From Chlorobiota bacterium (GTDB lineage Bacteria; Bacteroidota; Bacteroidia; Bacteroidales; JAADGE01): DNA of 6,845 nucleotides. The translations under genes were made by a program, and so were the position numbers. The notes under the pieces were generated by a model that was not told where the DNA came from, searched no databases, and saw only the letters and a program-made list of their open reading frames with translations. The DNA lies in NCBI GenBank assembly GCA_030592825.1, contig JAUVIG010000206.1:1-6845 (forward strand), given 5' to 3'. Shown here piece by piece: positions 1 through 5,501 of this stretch; position 1 is the stretch's first letter, and each line of letters opens with the position of its first letter.

Positions 1-886
1 AACCGTTTTCTGCATTTGTATAAACATTCATAGGTTCATTCATACCAAACAGGGCATCACCTCTTTTATTACAAAGTTGTTGCAAGAAAGATGTCCTGAA
101 TTTATAGTATTTTTCAGATATACTGCGAAAATGAATATCAATTGTATGTGAATTAATATAGATACTTTCGTTAAAACCTTTAACTGAAATAGTGTAAGAC
201 GGCCCGTAAAATATTTTTAATTCTTTTGCTGTTCCGTTACATTCAACATCTCTAAAAGGTAAAAATTGCAGAGGTTCTGCATCAAACATTAAAATTGACG
301 GATAATAACTTTCCGAACTTATGATTTCATCATTTGTAGAGAGATGAATATAGTGATTGTCACTCCCTTCAGGTGTAACAACAATTTCATAATAGTTAAC
401 AAGATTACCCGGATCATTAAAACTTAATGTAATTTCTGAAAAAGGCGCTCCGCCATAAGTTAATCCGGCATAGCTAATCAGTGAAACAGAATCAATTAAG
501 ACACGTCCAGGAACAATATCATAACATGTAACTTTATTAAAACCGGTTTTTGACACTTCTAATTTGTATTCTTTTCCTGTTTGGGGATATACAGAACTTA
601 CATAATATTCTGCCGTATCTATATATTCCAAAGTATCAATTATTTCGTTGTTTTCAAATAAATAAACATCAGCATCGGGTATTATTGTCTTAAAATTACT
701 TGTATCGAATATCGGAACACTGCTTGTTAATTCTACTATAAATTCTTGAGGATAGGGTGTTGTAAAAGGTGCAAATAATGAATTTACCGTAATAACCGGG
801 TTTTTTTCCGGTATATCAATTTCTATGATTTTATCACATGAAATAAATGAAACAGCGAATAATAAAATACAAAATGATTTCTTCAC
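1..886 (-). CDS. DUF4249 family surface lipoprotein, C-terminus beyond window
   Basis: The minus strand is open for 295 codons from a GTG at 886 down to the window edge, and no in-frame ATG lies upstream within the AT-rich leader. The product begins with a short lipoprotein signal (VKKSFCILLFAVSFISC) whose lipobox cysteine is residue 17, so the mature protein should be lipid-anchored in the envelope. The body fits DUF4249: an early stretch PVITVNSLFAPFTTPYPQEF, then VELTSSVPIFD, DADVYLFEN, a TGKEYKLEVSKTGF strand, the segment SFNDPGNLVNYYEIVV, and near the edge a GMNEPMNVYTNAENG segment typical of the family's C-terminal end. Probably only some tens of residues are missing. In Bacteroidota these proteins are usually encoded beside a TonB-dependent receptor and are thought to help in uptake at the outer membrane. 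No receptor lies upstream here and the downstream side is not visible. Family assignment is from recognition; substrate unknown. Confidence 0.82.
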   Translation of the reverse strand, partial: MKKSFCILLFAVSFISCDKIIEIDIPEKNPVITVNSLFAPFTTPYPQEFIVELTSSVPIFDTSNFKTIIPDADVYLFENNEIIDTLEYIDTAEYYVSSVYPQTGKEYKLEVSKTGFNKVTCYDIVPGRVLIDSVSLISYAGLTYGGAPFSEITLSFNDPGNLVNYYEIVVTPEGSDNHYIHLSTNDEIISSESYYPSILMFDAEPLQFLPFRDVECNGTAKELKIFYGPSYTISVKGFNESIYINSHTIDIHFRSISEKYYKFRTSFLQQLCNKRGDALFGMNEPMNVYTNAENG

Positions 887-930
887 AGAATAAAAAAAAA
901 TTATTGACAATAAAATGCTTTTGATAAATA

Positions 931-970
931 TGTTATGTGTGTATAGATTTAAAATAATACACACATAACA
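931..970. repeat. perfect 14-bp inverted repeat upstream of the DUF4249 gene
   Basis: Left arm TGTTATGTGTGTAT (931-944) and right arm 957-970 are exact reverse complements, separated by 12 bp (945-956). The structure ends 44 bp before the GTG start of the DUF4249 gene. Neither strand has a T-run after the hairpin, so it is a poor intrinsic terminator. A protein-binding dyad or a leader hairpin for the lipoprotein gene fits better. Function is inferred only. Confidence 0.7.
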
Positions 971-996
971 AAAAGATAGTTAAATTAATAATTTTT

Positions 997-1160
997 AATG
1001 AATATCCGCATACTTCCCCACTTTAATGATAGATTTTCTTTATTTACCAATCCCTAAAGGGAGTGAAGAAAATCAATTTGCTCCCTTTAGGGTTAGGGGT
1101 AAACAAATTGATTTTCAATCTGTTTAATTAACACTATGGGGGAGTATGCGGATATTCATT
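997..1160. repeat. 164-bp nested palindromic element (MITE/REP-like)
   Basis: The ends 997-1020 and 1137-1160 pair over 24 positions, with one non-Watson-Crick position (T1015 opposite G1142). Inside, 1030-1035 pairs with 1117-1122 (one wobble), 1043-1048 with 1098-1103, and 1052-1063 with 1081-1092 (12 bp, perfect, core CCCTAAAGGG). The apical loop is 1064-1080. The right arm carries a 13-nt internal loop (1104-1116) exactly complementary to loop bases 1068-1080, so two alternative folds exist. The element abuts the TAA of the lipoprotein gene at 1161. It has no coding capacity. I see no target-site duplication and no second copy in the window. CCCTTTAGGG-type palindromes resemble dispersed intergenic elements of Bacteroidota, but mobility is inference. 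Confidence 0.75.
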
Positions 1161-1874
1161 TTAGTCTTCTTTTATATCAATATCATAATCGTATTCTCCT
1201 TTATATTTTGTAAGCAATTTAAGTTTATAACCTACCTTACGATAACTTTTTTGGTAAATAATTCTGGATGTTCCGTTATAATAATCTTTATAAGACCACC
1301 ACCGCCAAGCACACACTCGACATTTTTTATAACCTCCTTTAACCTTAAAACCTCTTCCATTGTTAGTAAGTTTAATATATATATTACCGGGTTCTGTCTT
1401 ATATGTTCTGTAATAATATTTTGCCTTAGAATTACTTTCCTTTTCTACAACATTTAAAGAAATATTCTTAACATCAGATTTTGTATTTGCTCCTTTATAT
1501 ACAATTGTGATCCCTTCGCCGGTATCATCTGTATTACCAATATCTTCAATTAATTCAGATTCATCTTCGGTTTCTTCATCATTAATATCAACAGCATTAG
1601 TTAATAATGTAAATTTTGAATTATTCACAAATTCATTTAACTCATTTTCATCATTGCAATAAGCAACATAAAAAGCAGTATTCCCTTTTTTGTCAGAAAC
1701 GGTAAACTCTTTTTTAAATTGTCCTTCATATTCATTCATAAATTCAGACACTCCTACCTCCTCAACCACAACTTCTTCTTGAGTCATTATTCCTTTCTTC
1801 TCACAACTCTGAAATACAGCCACTAAAGAGATGCTTAAAATAATAATTACTGTTTTTAAAAGATTTCTTTTCAT
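1161..1874 (-). CDS. uncharacterised lipoprotein, acidic middle and basic C-terminal domain
   Basis: This 237-residue protein matches no family I recognise. Residues 1-24 form a clear lipoprotein signal: MKRN, a hydrophobic run, then the lipobox FQSC with Cys24 followed by EKK. The mature protein should be membrane-anchored by lipid. Residues 32-50 are Glu/Val-rich, 50-95 look like a mixed alpha/beta segment, and 97-120 form a strongly acidic low-complexity stretch (DINDEETEDESELIED then further Asp/Glu). From about 145 the chain turns basic and aromatic, with many Lys, Tyr and Arg, and contains the motif KCRVCAWRWW (184-193) with a Cys-x2-Cys pair. The tail is acidic again (DYDIDIKED). The first ATG is used because it begins the signal. 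The TAA abuts the 164-bp palindrome, and 274 bp separates the gene from the DUF4249 gene on the same strand, so co-transcription is doubtful. Coding status is well supported; function is unknown. Confidence 0.8.
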   Translation of the reverse strand: MKRNLLKTVIIILSISLVAVFQSCEKKGIMTQEEVVVEEVGVSEFMNEYEGQFKKEFTVSDKKGNTAFYVAYCNDENELNEFVNNSKFTLLTNAVDINDEETEDESELIEDIGNTDDTGEGITIVYKGANTKSDVKNISLNVVEKESNSKAKYYYRTYKTEPGNIYIKLTNNGRGFKVKGGYKKCRVCAWRWWSYKDYYNGTSRIIYQKSYRKVGYKLKLLTKYKGEYDYDIDIKED

Positions 1875-1913
1875 TTTTAATTAATTTTGTAATTAATAAA
1901 TTGTTTAAATTTT

Positions 1914-1962
1914 CCTTATCCTGAAAAGTTTGGTCGCTGATTACGGATAAGGTTTTTGTTTT
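1914..1962 (+). terminator. weak terminator-like hairpin
   Basis: CCTTATCC (1914-1921) pairs perfectly with GGATAAGG (1945-1952) across a 23-nt loop, followed by TTTTTGTTTT. The loop is long and no plus-strand gene precedes it. On the minus strand it would instead lie in the leader of the lipoprotein mRNA. Confidence 0.25.
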
Positions 1963-1975
1963 GCTTATAGAAAGA

Positions 1976-1983
1976 CAAAATTA
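1976..1983 (-). promoter_or_regulatory. possible -7 box for the lipoprotein gene
   Basis: Read on the minus strand the bases are TAATTTTG, a full match to the Bacteroidota -7 consensus TAnnTTTG. Transcription would start near 1970, giving a leader of roughly 95 nt that contains the 1914-1952 hairpin. No TTG -33 element is seen at the usual distance, and such octamers arise by chance in AT-rich DNA. Confidence 0.3.
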
Positions 1984-1990
1984 ACTCCCT

Positions 1991-2031
1991 GCAAGGCTTG
2001 TTCATGTTGTGAATTTGCTTTGCTTTTTTTT
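1991..2031 (+). terminator. terminator-like hairpin with T8 tail
   Basis: GCAAGGC (1991-1997) pairs with GCTTTGC (2017-2023), including one G-T wobble. An inner TTCA/TGAA pairing (2001-2004 with 2010-2013) shortens the loop. Eight T residues follow (2024-2031). The shape is that of an intrinsic terminator for plus-strand transcription, although no gene upstream would need one. Confidence 0.35.
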
Positions 2032-2096
2032 GGTCTTTATTACATATTTAGTTTTTAATGTTAGTAATTTCAATTTTTATCTAAATCGGATATTCG

Positions 2097-2129
2097 ATTC
2101 GTCAGATCACTTGGAGTGGTCAGACGAAT
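2097..2129. repeat. 15-bp-arm palindrome with 3-nt loop
   Basis: Arms 2097-2111 and 2115-2129 pair with one A/A mismatch (2104/2122) and one T/G wobble (2107/2119), closing on loop TGG. The related octamer ATATTCGA occurs on both sides (2090-2097 and 2128-2135) as a direct repeat. The arm motif resembles dispersed palindromes I associate with Bacteroidota intergenic regions; this is recollection, not a search result. Confidence 0.6.
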
Positions 2130-2151
2130 ATTCGAAATTATTTTATAAACG

Positions 2152-2190
2152 CTCCGGTGTTCGCTTAAGGCAAACGACCGGAGATTTTTT
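2152..2190 (+). terminator. strong GC-rich hairpin with T6 tail at the 3' end of the HTH gene
   Basis: CTCCGGT (2152-2158) pairs with ACCGGAG (2177-2183). The stem continues as GTTCGC (2159-2164) against GCAAAC (2170-2175), with one mismatch and a bulged G2176, to a TTAAG loop. A184-type spacer A2184 is followed by six T (2185-2190), which makes a good intrinsic terminator on the plus strand. It starts immediately beyond the stop of the minus-strand HTH gene, whose transcripts would also form the hairpin, but there the following bases are GCGTTTATAAAA rather than a T-run. It may protect that mRNA's 3' end, or stop antisense transcription before it enters the HTH gene. Confidence 0.5.
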
Positions 2191-2191
2191 G

Positions 2192-2464
2192 TTAATTCCA
2201 AAAATTTTCAAAAAGATTTTCGGGATATTCAAATTCGAGTAGTTCTGTGATGTTTATATCAAATCCTTTTGCAAGAACTATCAAAGAAGATATTTTAAAG
2301 TCGTACTCGCCTCTTTCGGTTCTGCCTACTTTTCTGATATTTGTATTACATCTTTTGGCAAATTCGGCTTGGGTTAATTTTCTTATTTCTCTCAAATGTT
2401 TTATGTGTTCACCAAACTTTATTAAGAAAACTTTTTTAGTGCATTCGTTTACGATTTTTTGCAT
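2192..2464 (-). CDS. XRE/Cro-type helix-turn-helix transcriptional regulator
   Basis: This 90-residue protein is one HTH_3-type DNA-binding domain with short tails. Residues 17-77 cover the five-helix fold: FGEHIKHLREIRKLTQ (helix 1 and turn), AEFAKRC (helix 2), NIRKVGRTERGEY (recognition helix and the usual ERGE turn), then FKISSLIVLAKGFDINITELLEFE (helices 4-5). It should bind a palindromic DNA site as a dimer in the cytoplasm. The N-terminal 16 residues (MQKIVNECTKKVFLIK) precede the domain, and there is no later in-frame ATG near the domain start. The last 11 residues (YPENLFENFWN) lie beyond the normal fold. Small lone proteins of this type are common in Bacteroidota, and some act as antitoxins. 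No toxin reading frame adjoins this one, so an autoregulator or orphan antitoxin is as far as the sequence goes. Dyads at 2490-2511 and 2560-2579 lie upstream as possible operators. Confidence 0.88.
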   Translation of the reverse strand: MQKIVNECTKKVFLIKFGEHIKHLREIRKLTQAEFAKRCNTNIRKVGRTERGEYDFKISSLIVLAKGFDINITELLEFEYPENLFENFWN

Positions 2465-2489
2465 TTTGGTGTTTTTTGGTTTTTAAACA

Positions 2490-2511
2490 TTCCGGAGTTA
2501 AAAATCCGGAA
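2490..2511. promoter_or_regulatory. TTCCGGA inverted repeat in the HTH gene leader
   Basis: TTCCGGA (2490-2496) and TCCGGAA (2505-2511) are perfect inverted repeats 8 bp apart, ending 25 bp before the ATG at 2464. Their spacing suits either a dimeric regulator's operator or a small mRNA hairpin. Autoregulation by the HTH protein is inferred from position alone. Confidence 0.4.
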
Positions 2512-2529
2512 GTCTTTTGGTTTTGTTTT

Positions 2530-2562
2530 GTAAAGTAAAATAAAATAATTTAAATATGCAAA
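2530..2562 (-). promoter_or_regulatory. candidate promoter of the HTH gene
   Basis: On the minus strand TTTG (2562-2559) is followed after 21 bp by TACTTTAC (2537-2530). The layout resembles the Bacteroidota -33/-7 pair, but the -7 box matches only four of six fixed positions. The -33 box overlaps the 2560-2579 dyad, so a protein bound there would block it. Confidence 0.28.
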
Positions 2563-2579
2563 GGACATAAATGTCCTTT
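2560..2579. promoter_or_regulatory. perfect 20-bp dyad, likely operator
   Basis: AAAGGACAT (2560-2568) and ATGTCCTTT (2571-2579) are perfect inverted repeats around a central AA. The short, tight symmetry is typical of HTH dimer operators rather than RNA hairpins. It lies about 95 bp upstream of the HTH start and over its candidate -33 box. Ownership by that regulator is inference. Confidence 0.45.
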
Positions 2580-2619
2580 ATATATAATCCTGTACATAAA
2601 GTATGGCGTAATTTACTCG

Positions 2620-2645
2620 AAAAAATATGTTATTCAACATATTTT
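2620..2645 (-). terminator. AT-rich hairpin, possible terminator of the S41 protease gene
   Basis: AAAATATGTT (2622-2631) and AACATATTTT (2636-2645) pair perfectly over 10 bp with a 4-nt loop. Read on the minus strand the stem runs into TTTTTT (2625-2620). It lies about 120 nt beyond the protease stop. The stem contains only two G/C pairs, so termination would be weak. Confidence 0.3.
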
Positions 2646-2762
2646 ATTAATTCTTCCGGTATTGTGTGTAGGATGCAAATTTTTTATAAACCTGCAATAA
2701 AGGCATGTAAATCTTTTGGCAACGATTATACAAATTGTGCAGAAATAATTAAGTATTAACAT

Positions 2763-4385
2763 TTAATCCTGATAATCACCTACAATATCATTTAATAAAA
2801 TATCAGAATACTTTTTTTTATTTCTTAAAATTTCAACTGCTTTAAGAAATATTTCATCTTTTGTATTAATAATTTCATAGTACTCAGACTCACCCCAAAG
2901 GTCATTGGCAATTAAGGCTTTAATTTGTAATAATATTAATTCATTTTTCAACAAATTTTCAACATATTCCTCCTTTTTTTCATCATCATTATATAAATAT
3001 GTTGCCATGTCATAAATTTCTTTATCGGAAACTTTATAATATTCATTAAATTTTTTAAAATTTACATATTCGGAATACAGTTCCTCTCTGTTATCATCAA
3101 CATATAAATGAATATATTCATTGATTTTTCCGTTTTTTATTGTTTCTCTGAAAAAACACGGATATTTCAGTGTATCGACAGGAATATAGATATCAGGCAT
3201 AATGCCGCCTCCACCGTATATCATCCTTTTATTATTTAAAGTATAAAATTTTAATGAATCAATATATTTTATACTGTCTTTATGCATTAATTCACCGTTA
3301 ATCAATCGATCTTTTACTTCATTATTATATTCATCAACACCTTCTTTATATGATTTTTGTATATTTCTGCCGGAAGGTGTATAATATTTAGCAATCGTTA
3401 ACCTCATCATTGAACCGTCAATCAAATAAATAGGTTTTTGAACTAATCCTTTTCCGAAAGAACGCCTTCCTATAATTATTCCTCTGTCCCAATCTTGTAT
3501 TGCTCCGCTGAAAATTTCACTTGCAGATGCAGATCTTTCATTAATAAGTACAACTATTTCTGTATTCCTGTACTTACCTGTTTTTTGAGTTTTATATTCC
3601 TTATCAGATTGGTGAATACCTTTTGTAGATAATACAACAGTATTTTTATTAAGGAAAAGTTCTAACAACTTTACCGATACAAATAAATAACCTCCGGAAT
3701 TATTTCTTAAATCTAAAACCAATTTATTAGTATTTCCTGTCATTAAAGTATCTGTGGCTTTATTAAATTCTTTAATAGTGGTAGCCGAAAAACGATTTAA
3801 TCTGATATAAGCAACACCCTCATCTGTAAGGTATGCAGCATCAATGCTTTTCACAGGAATATCACCTCTTGTAATCTTAATCTTTTTTAATTTCCCGGTT
3901 TTTTTTCTGTTAATAAAGATAGTTACATCAGTTCCTTTTTCACCTGTTAAAAGATCTTTTATTTTATCATCTGTAATACTTGTACCGGCAATAATTTCAT
4001 TTTCAACTTTAATTATCCTGTCTCCCGGTTTTAAACCTGCTTGTTCGGAAGGACCGTCTTTTACTGTTGACAATACTAAAATGGTATCATTTATTATATC
4101 ATAAGTAAGCCCTACACCGACAAAACTTCCGATTAGCCCTCTGTTTATCTCTTCTACTTTTTCTTTTGAAAAATAAACTGAATGCGGATCAAGTTCTTTT
4201 AGTGTAGAAATAATTGCATTTTCAATAAGTTTTGCATTATTTACGCTGTCAACATAATAATTACTGATATTTTCAATAACTTGATTAAATTTATATATTT
4301 GTTCCTGATCAACTTGTGCTTGCGATAAGTTAAAAATTATCAGAAATATTATGATTAAAGGAATTATTTTTTTGTTTCGTCTCAT
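2763..4385 (-). CDS. S41 family carboxy-terminal processing protease (CtpA/Prc type)
   Basis: This 540-residue serine protease probably cleaves envelope proteins near their C-termini in the periplasm. Residues 1-24 are a signal peptide (MRRNKK, hydrophobic run, SQAQ). LDPHSVYFS (65-73) is the family's N-terminal motif. A PDZ domain spans about 84-160, with GVGLTYD near its start and AGLKPGDRI at 116-124. The catalytic core follows: LDLRNNSGG (224-232), SASASEIFSGAIQD (285-298) and SFGKGLVQ (309-316). By the 25-residue spacing known from E. coli Prc (Ser430/Lys455), the nucleophile is Ser287, the base Lys312 and the supporting residue Gln316; all are present. GGGGIMPDI (391-399) ends the core, and a 140-residue Lys/Glu/Tyr-rich helical tail completes it, as is usual in Bacteroidota members. 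The ATG begins the signal peptide. It is divergent from the DUF1207-like gene, 71 bp away. The substrate is unknown; the family call is secure. Confidence 0.96.
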   Translation of the reverse strand: MRRNKKIIPLIIIFLIIFNLSQAQVDQEQIYKFNQVIENISNYYVDSVNNAKLIENAIISTLKELDPHSVYFSKEKVEEINRGLIGSFVGVGLTYDIINDTILVLSTVKDGPSEQAGLKPGDRIIKVENEIIAGTSITDDKIKDLLTGEKGTDVTIFINRKKTGKLKKIKITRGDIPVKSIDAAYLTDEGVAYIRLNRFSATTIKEFNKATDTLMTGNTNKLVLDLRNNSGGYLFVSVKLLELFLNKNTVVLSTKGIHQSDKEYKTQKTGKYRNTEIVVLINERSASASEIFSGAIQDWDRGIIIGRRSFGKGLVQKPIYLIDGSMMRLTIAKYYTPSGRNIQKSYKEGVDEYNNEVKDRLINGELMHKDSIKYIDSLKFYTLNNKRMIYGGGGIMPDIYIPVDTLKYPCFFRETIKNGKINEYIHLYVDDNREELYSEYVNFKKFNEYYKVSDKEIYDMATYLYNDDEKKEEYVENLLKNELILLQIKALIANDLWGESEYYEIINTKDEIFLKAVEILRNKKKYSDILLNDIVGDYQD

Positions 4386-4435
4386 TTCGTTTTAAAAATA
4401 TTTCAACTATTTATATAACATATATTTTATTATTT

Positions 4436-4443
4436 TAGTTTTC
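4436..4443 (+). promoter_or_regulatory. possible -7 box of the DUF1207-like gene
   Basis: TAGTTTTC matches five of the six fixed bases of TAnnTTTG and lies 13 bp before the ATG at 4457. It shares base 4443 with the minus-strand box of the protease gene. No clear TTG -33 element is seen. Confidence 0.3.
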
Positions 4444-4450
4444 AAATTTA
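4443..4450 (-). promoter_or_regulatory. possible -7 box of the S41 protease gene
   Basis: Read on the minus strand the bases are TAAATTTG, a full match to TAnnTTTG. A start near 4437 would give a leader of about 50 nt. The -33 element is not evident, and an AT-rich background makes chance matches likely. Confidence 0.38.
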
Positions 4451-4456
4451 AAAATA

Positions 4457-5443
4457 ATGCCAAAATTATTTAAATTATTAATAATTCTCTTAATACCTGT
4501 AAATATTTATAGTCAAGACATTATATTTTTCAAAAACGTTGCATTTTGCAAACCCTTCATTTCCGATATGAGGTCTCCTCTTATAAAACTTGAAATTGGT
4601 TATTTAAATAAAATTAGTCCGTATTATTATAATGAAAATGTCAACTGCAGACCCTTTATTGAATCTCATCTCGGATATGACCTTAATATTTTCAGTATAT
4701 CAAAAGGAAAATCAAAATTTGCTCTTAGTTTCCCCGGAGGAGCATCAACTTTAACAGATATGTTTGAAAAAAAAACAGCACCAGTTATAAACACCGATTA
4801 TTGGTTCGGCAGTCAAATAAAATATATAGTATATCCTTTCAATAATACTAATCTGCAAATTAAAAATATTTCATTAAAACTACAACCTGTTTTCCATGAA
4901 AGCACTCATCTTGGTGATGAATTTGTTATACACGGATATTATAACATCCCTGAATTCAAAAGAATTAATATTTCATACGAAGCATGGTCATTGTCTTTTA
5001 CGCTGAATGATCCCGATACAATAAAAGGAAATTTATTATCATTTAATGCAGGCATTCAAAATCTTTGGACAATTAAAGACGGATTTTATTTTGCTGACAG
5101 CCTTGAAGTTAAAGGAGCAAACATAGAGAACAGTCAAAAGACATTTGAATATCATTTTCTCATAAATTATAAAAGAACACAAGGATTTCTATGCTCAGAA
5201 AACCGGAATAACATCATTTCCTTACAAGTTCAAAACAGGATTCGTTTTAATTACGAAAATCCGGCACAAGAAAAAAGAGTATGGAGTATTAATGCTTATT
5301 TTGGTTGGATATTTAAAATTTCCGATTTGCCTTTCAATAATATCGGTTTTTTTATCAGATATTATTACGGATTAAATCCGCACGGCCAATTCAGGAATAG
5401 TAATAATTTTAGTTTTTCGGGTATAGGTATTGCTTTGATGTAA
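4457..5443 (+). CDS. DUF1207-like outer-membrane beta-barrel protein
   Basis: This 328-residue protein is probably an integral outer-membrane barrel of unknown function. Residues 1-20 are a signal peptide (MPKLFKLLIILLIPVNIYSQ). The mature chain consists of alternating polar/aromatic strands, such as LIKLEIGYL, IKYIVYPF, SLSFTLND and NIGFFIRYYYGL, with no long hydrophobic helix, as expected of a barrel. HESTHLGDEF (147-156) matches the conserved H-x-S-x-HLGDE signature I associate with DUF1207 (PF06727), and GLNPHGQFRN (305-314) matches the conserved segment near that family's C-terminus. LSFPGGAST (90-98) and NTDYWFGSQIKY (112-123) also sit where the family has its GG and D-x-x-x-G strands. 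Length is normal for the family. It is divergent from the protease gene and 58 bp upstream of the ATPase-like gene. A good -7 box in that gap suggests the next gene has its own promoter. No functional link to the protease is shown. Confidence 0.8.
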   Translation: MPKLFKLLIILLIPVNIYSQDIIFFKNVAFCKPFISDMRSPLIKLEIGYLNKISPYYYNENVNCRPFIESHLGYDLNIFSISKGKSKFALSFPGGASTLTDMFEKKTAPVINTDYWFGSQIKYIVYPFNNTNLQIKNISLKLQPVFHESTHLGDEFVIHGYYNIPEFKRINISYEAWSLSFTLNDPDTIKGNLLSFNAGIQNLWTIKDGFYFADSLEVKGANIENSQKTFEYHFLINYKRTQGFLCSENRNNIISLQVQNRIRFNYENPAQEKRVWSINAYFGWIFKISDLPFNNIGFFIRYYYGLNPHGQFRNSNNFSFSGIGIALM

Positions 5444-5473
5444 AGGTAATAATCATTTTTTACAATAAAATCG

Positions 5474-5481
5474 TATCTTTG
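5474..5481 (+). promoter_or_regulatory. -7 box of the AAA-ATPase-like gene
   Basis: TATCTTTG is a full match to the Bacteroidota -7 consensus TAnnTTTG, placed 20 bp before the ATG at 5502 and downstream of the previous stop. The leader would be only about 15 nt. The -33 element is not clear. Confidence 0.5.
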
Positions 5482-5501
5482 CAAACACAATTAATTCAAA
5501 T

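Larger units (their letters stand above)
1875..2191. other. 317-bp non-coding gap rich in hairpins
   Basis: This stretch lies between the lipoprotein start and the HTH gene stop, both on the minus strand. I find no convincing gene in it. It holds at least four inverted repeats, at 1914-1952, 1991-2023, 2097-2129 and 2152-2183. Three of them are followed on the plus strand by T-rich tracts although no plus-strand gene precedes them. A perfect TAnnTTTG match (TAATTTTG, plus strand, 1882-1889) sits just upstream. A short plus-strand RNA ending at one of these hairpins is therefore possible but unproven. Confidence 0.6.

Noticed and set aside
1044..1116. Classical H-type pseudoknot from stems 1043-1063/1081-1103 and 1068-1080/1104-1116
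   Set aside because: The pairings cross as a pseudoknot would, but the connecting loops (4 nt, 0 nt and none) are too short to span stems of 12-20 bp. Alternative folds or partial loop-bulge contact are more realistic.
997..1160. CRISPR or tandem repeat array
   Set aside because: The repeats are inverted and nested, not regularly spaced direct repeats, and no spacers or cas genes are present.
1146..1457. Plus-strand reading frame of 103 codons opposite the lipoprotein
   Set aside because: It lies antisense to a well-supported lipoprotein gene, starts inside the palindrome arm, and its hydrophobic Phe/Ile-rich content is what antisense of Lys/Asn/Glu-rich coding sequence gives.
2009..2242. 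Plus-strand reading frame of 77 codons over the paired palindromes
   Set aside because: It runs through two hairpins, a T6 tract and 51 bp of the HTH gene. Its sequence looks like translated repeat DNA. No promoter or domain supports it.
2247..2486. Plus-strand reading frame of 79 codons opposite the HTH gene
   Set aside because: It is fully antisense to the XRE domain, whose family match is clear.
2571..2759. Plus-strand reading frame of 62 codons with four cysteines, ending just before the protease stop
   Set aside because: Its ATG lies inside the 2560-2579 dyad, it crosses the 2622-2645 hairpin, it has no -7 box upstream, and I recognise no family. It could be a small real gene, but nothing beyond an open frame supports it.
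2192..2759. Toxin-antitoxin pair formed by the HTH protein and the divergent 62-codon frame
   Set aside because: Type II pairs are normally co-directional and overlapping or adjacent. This frame is divergent, lacks any toxin fold signature, and is itself unsupported.
3844..4104. Plus-strand reading frame of 86 codons within the protease gene
   Set aside because: It is antisense to the PDZ region of an unmistakable S41 protease.
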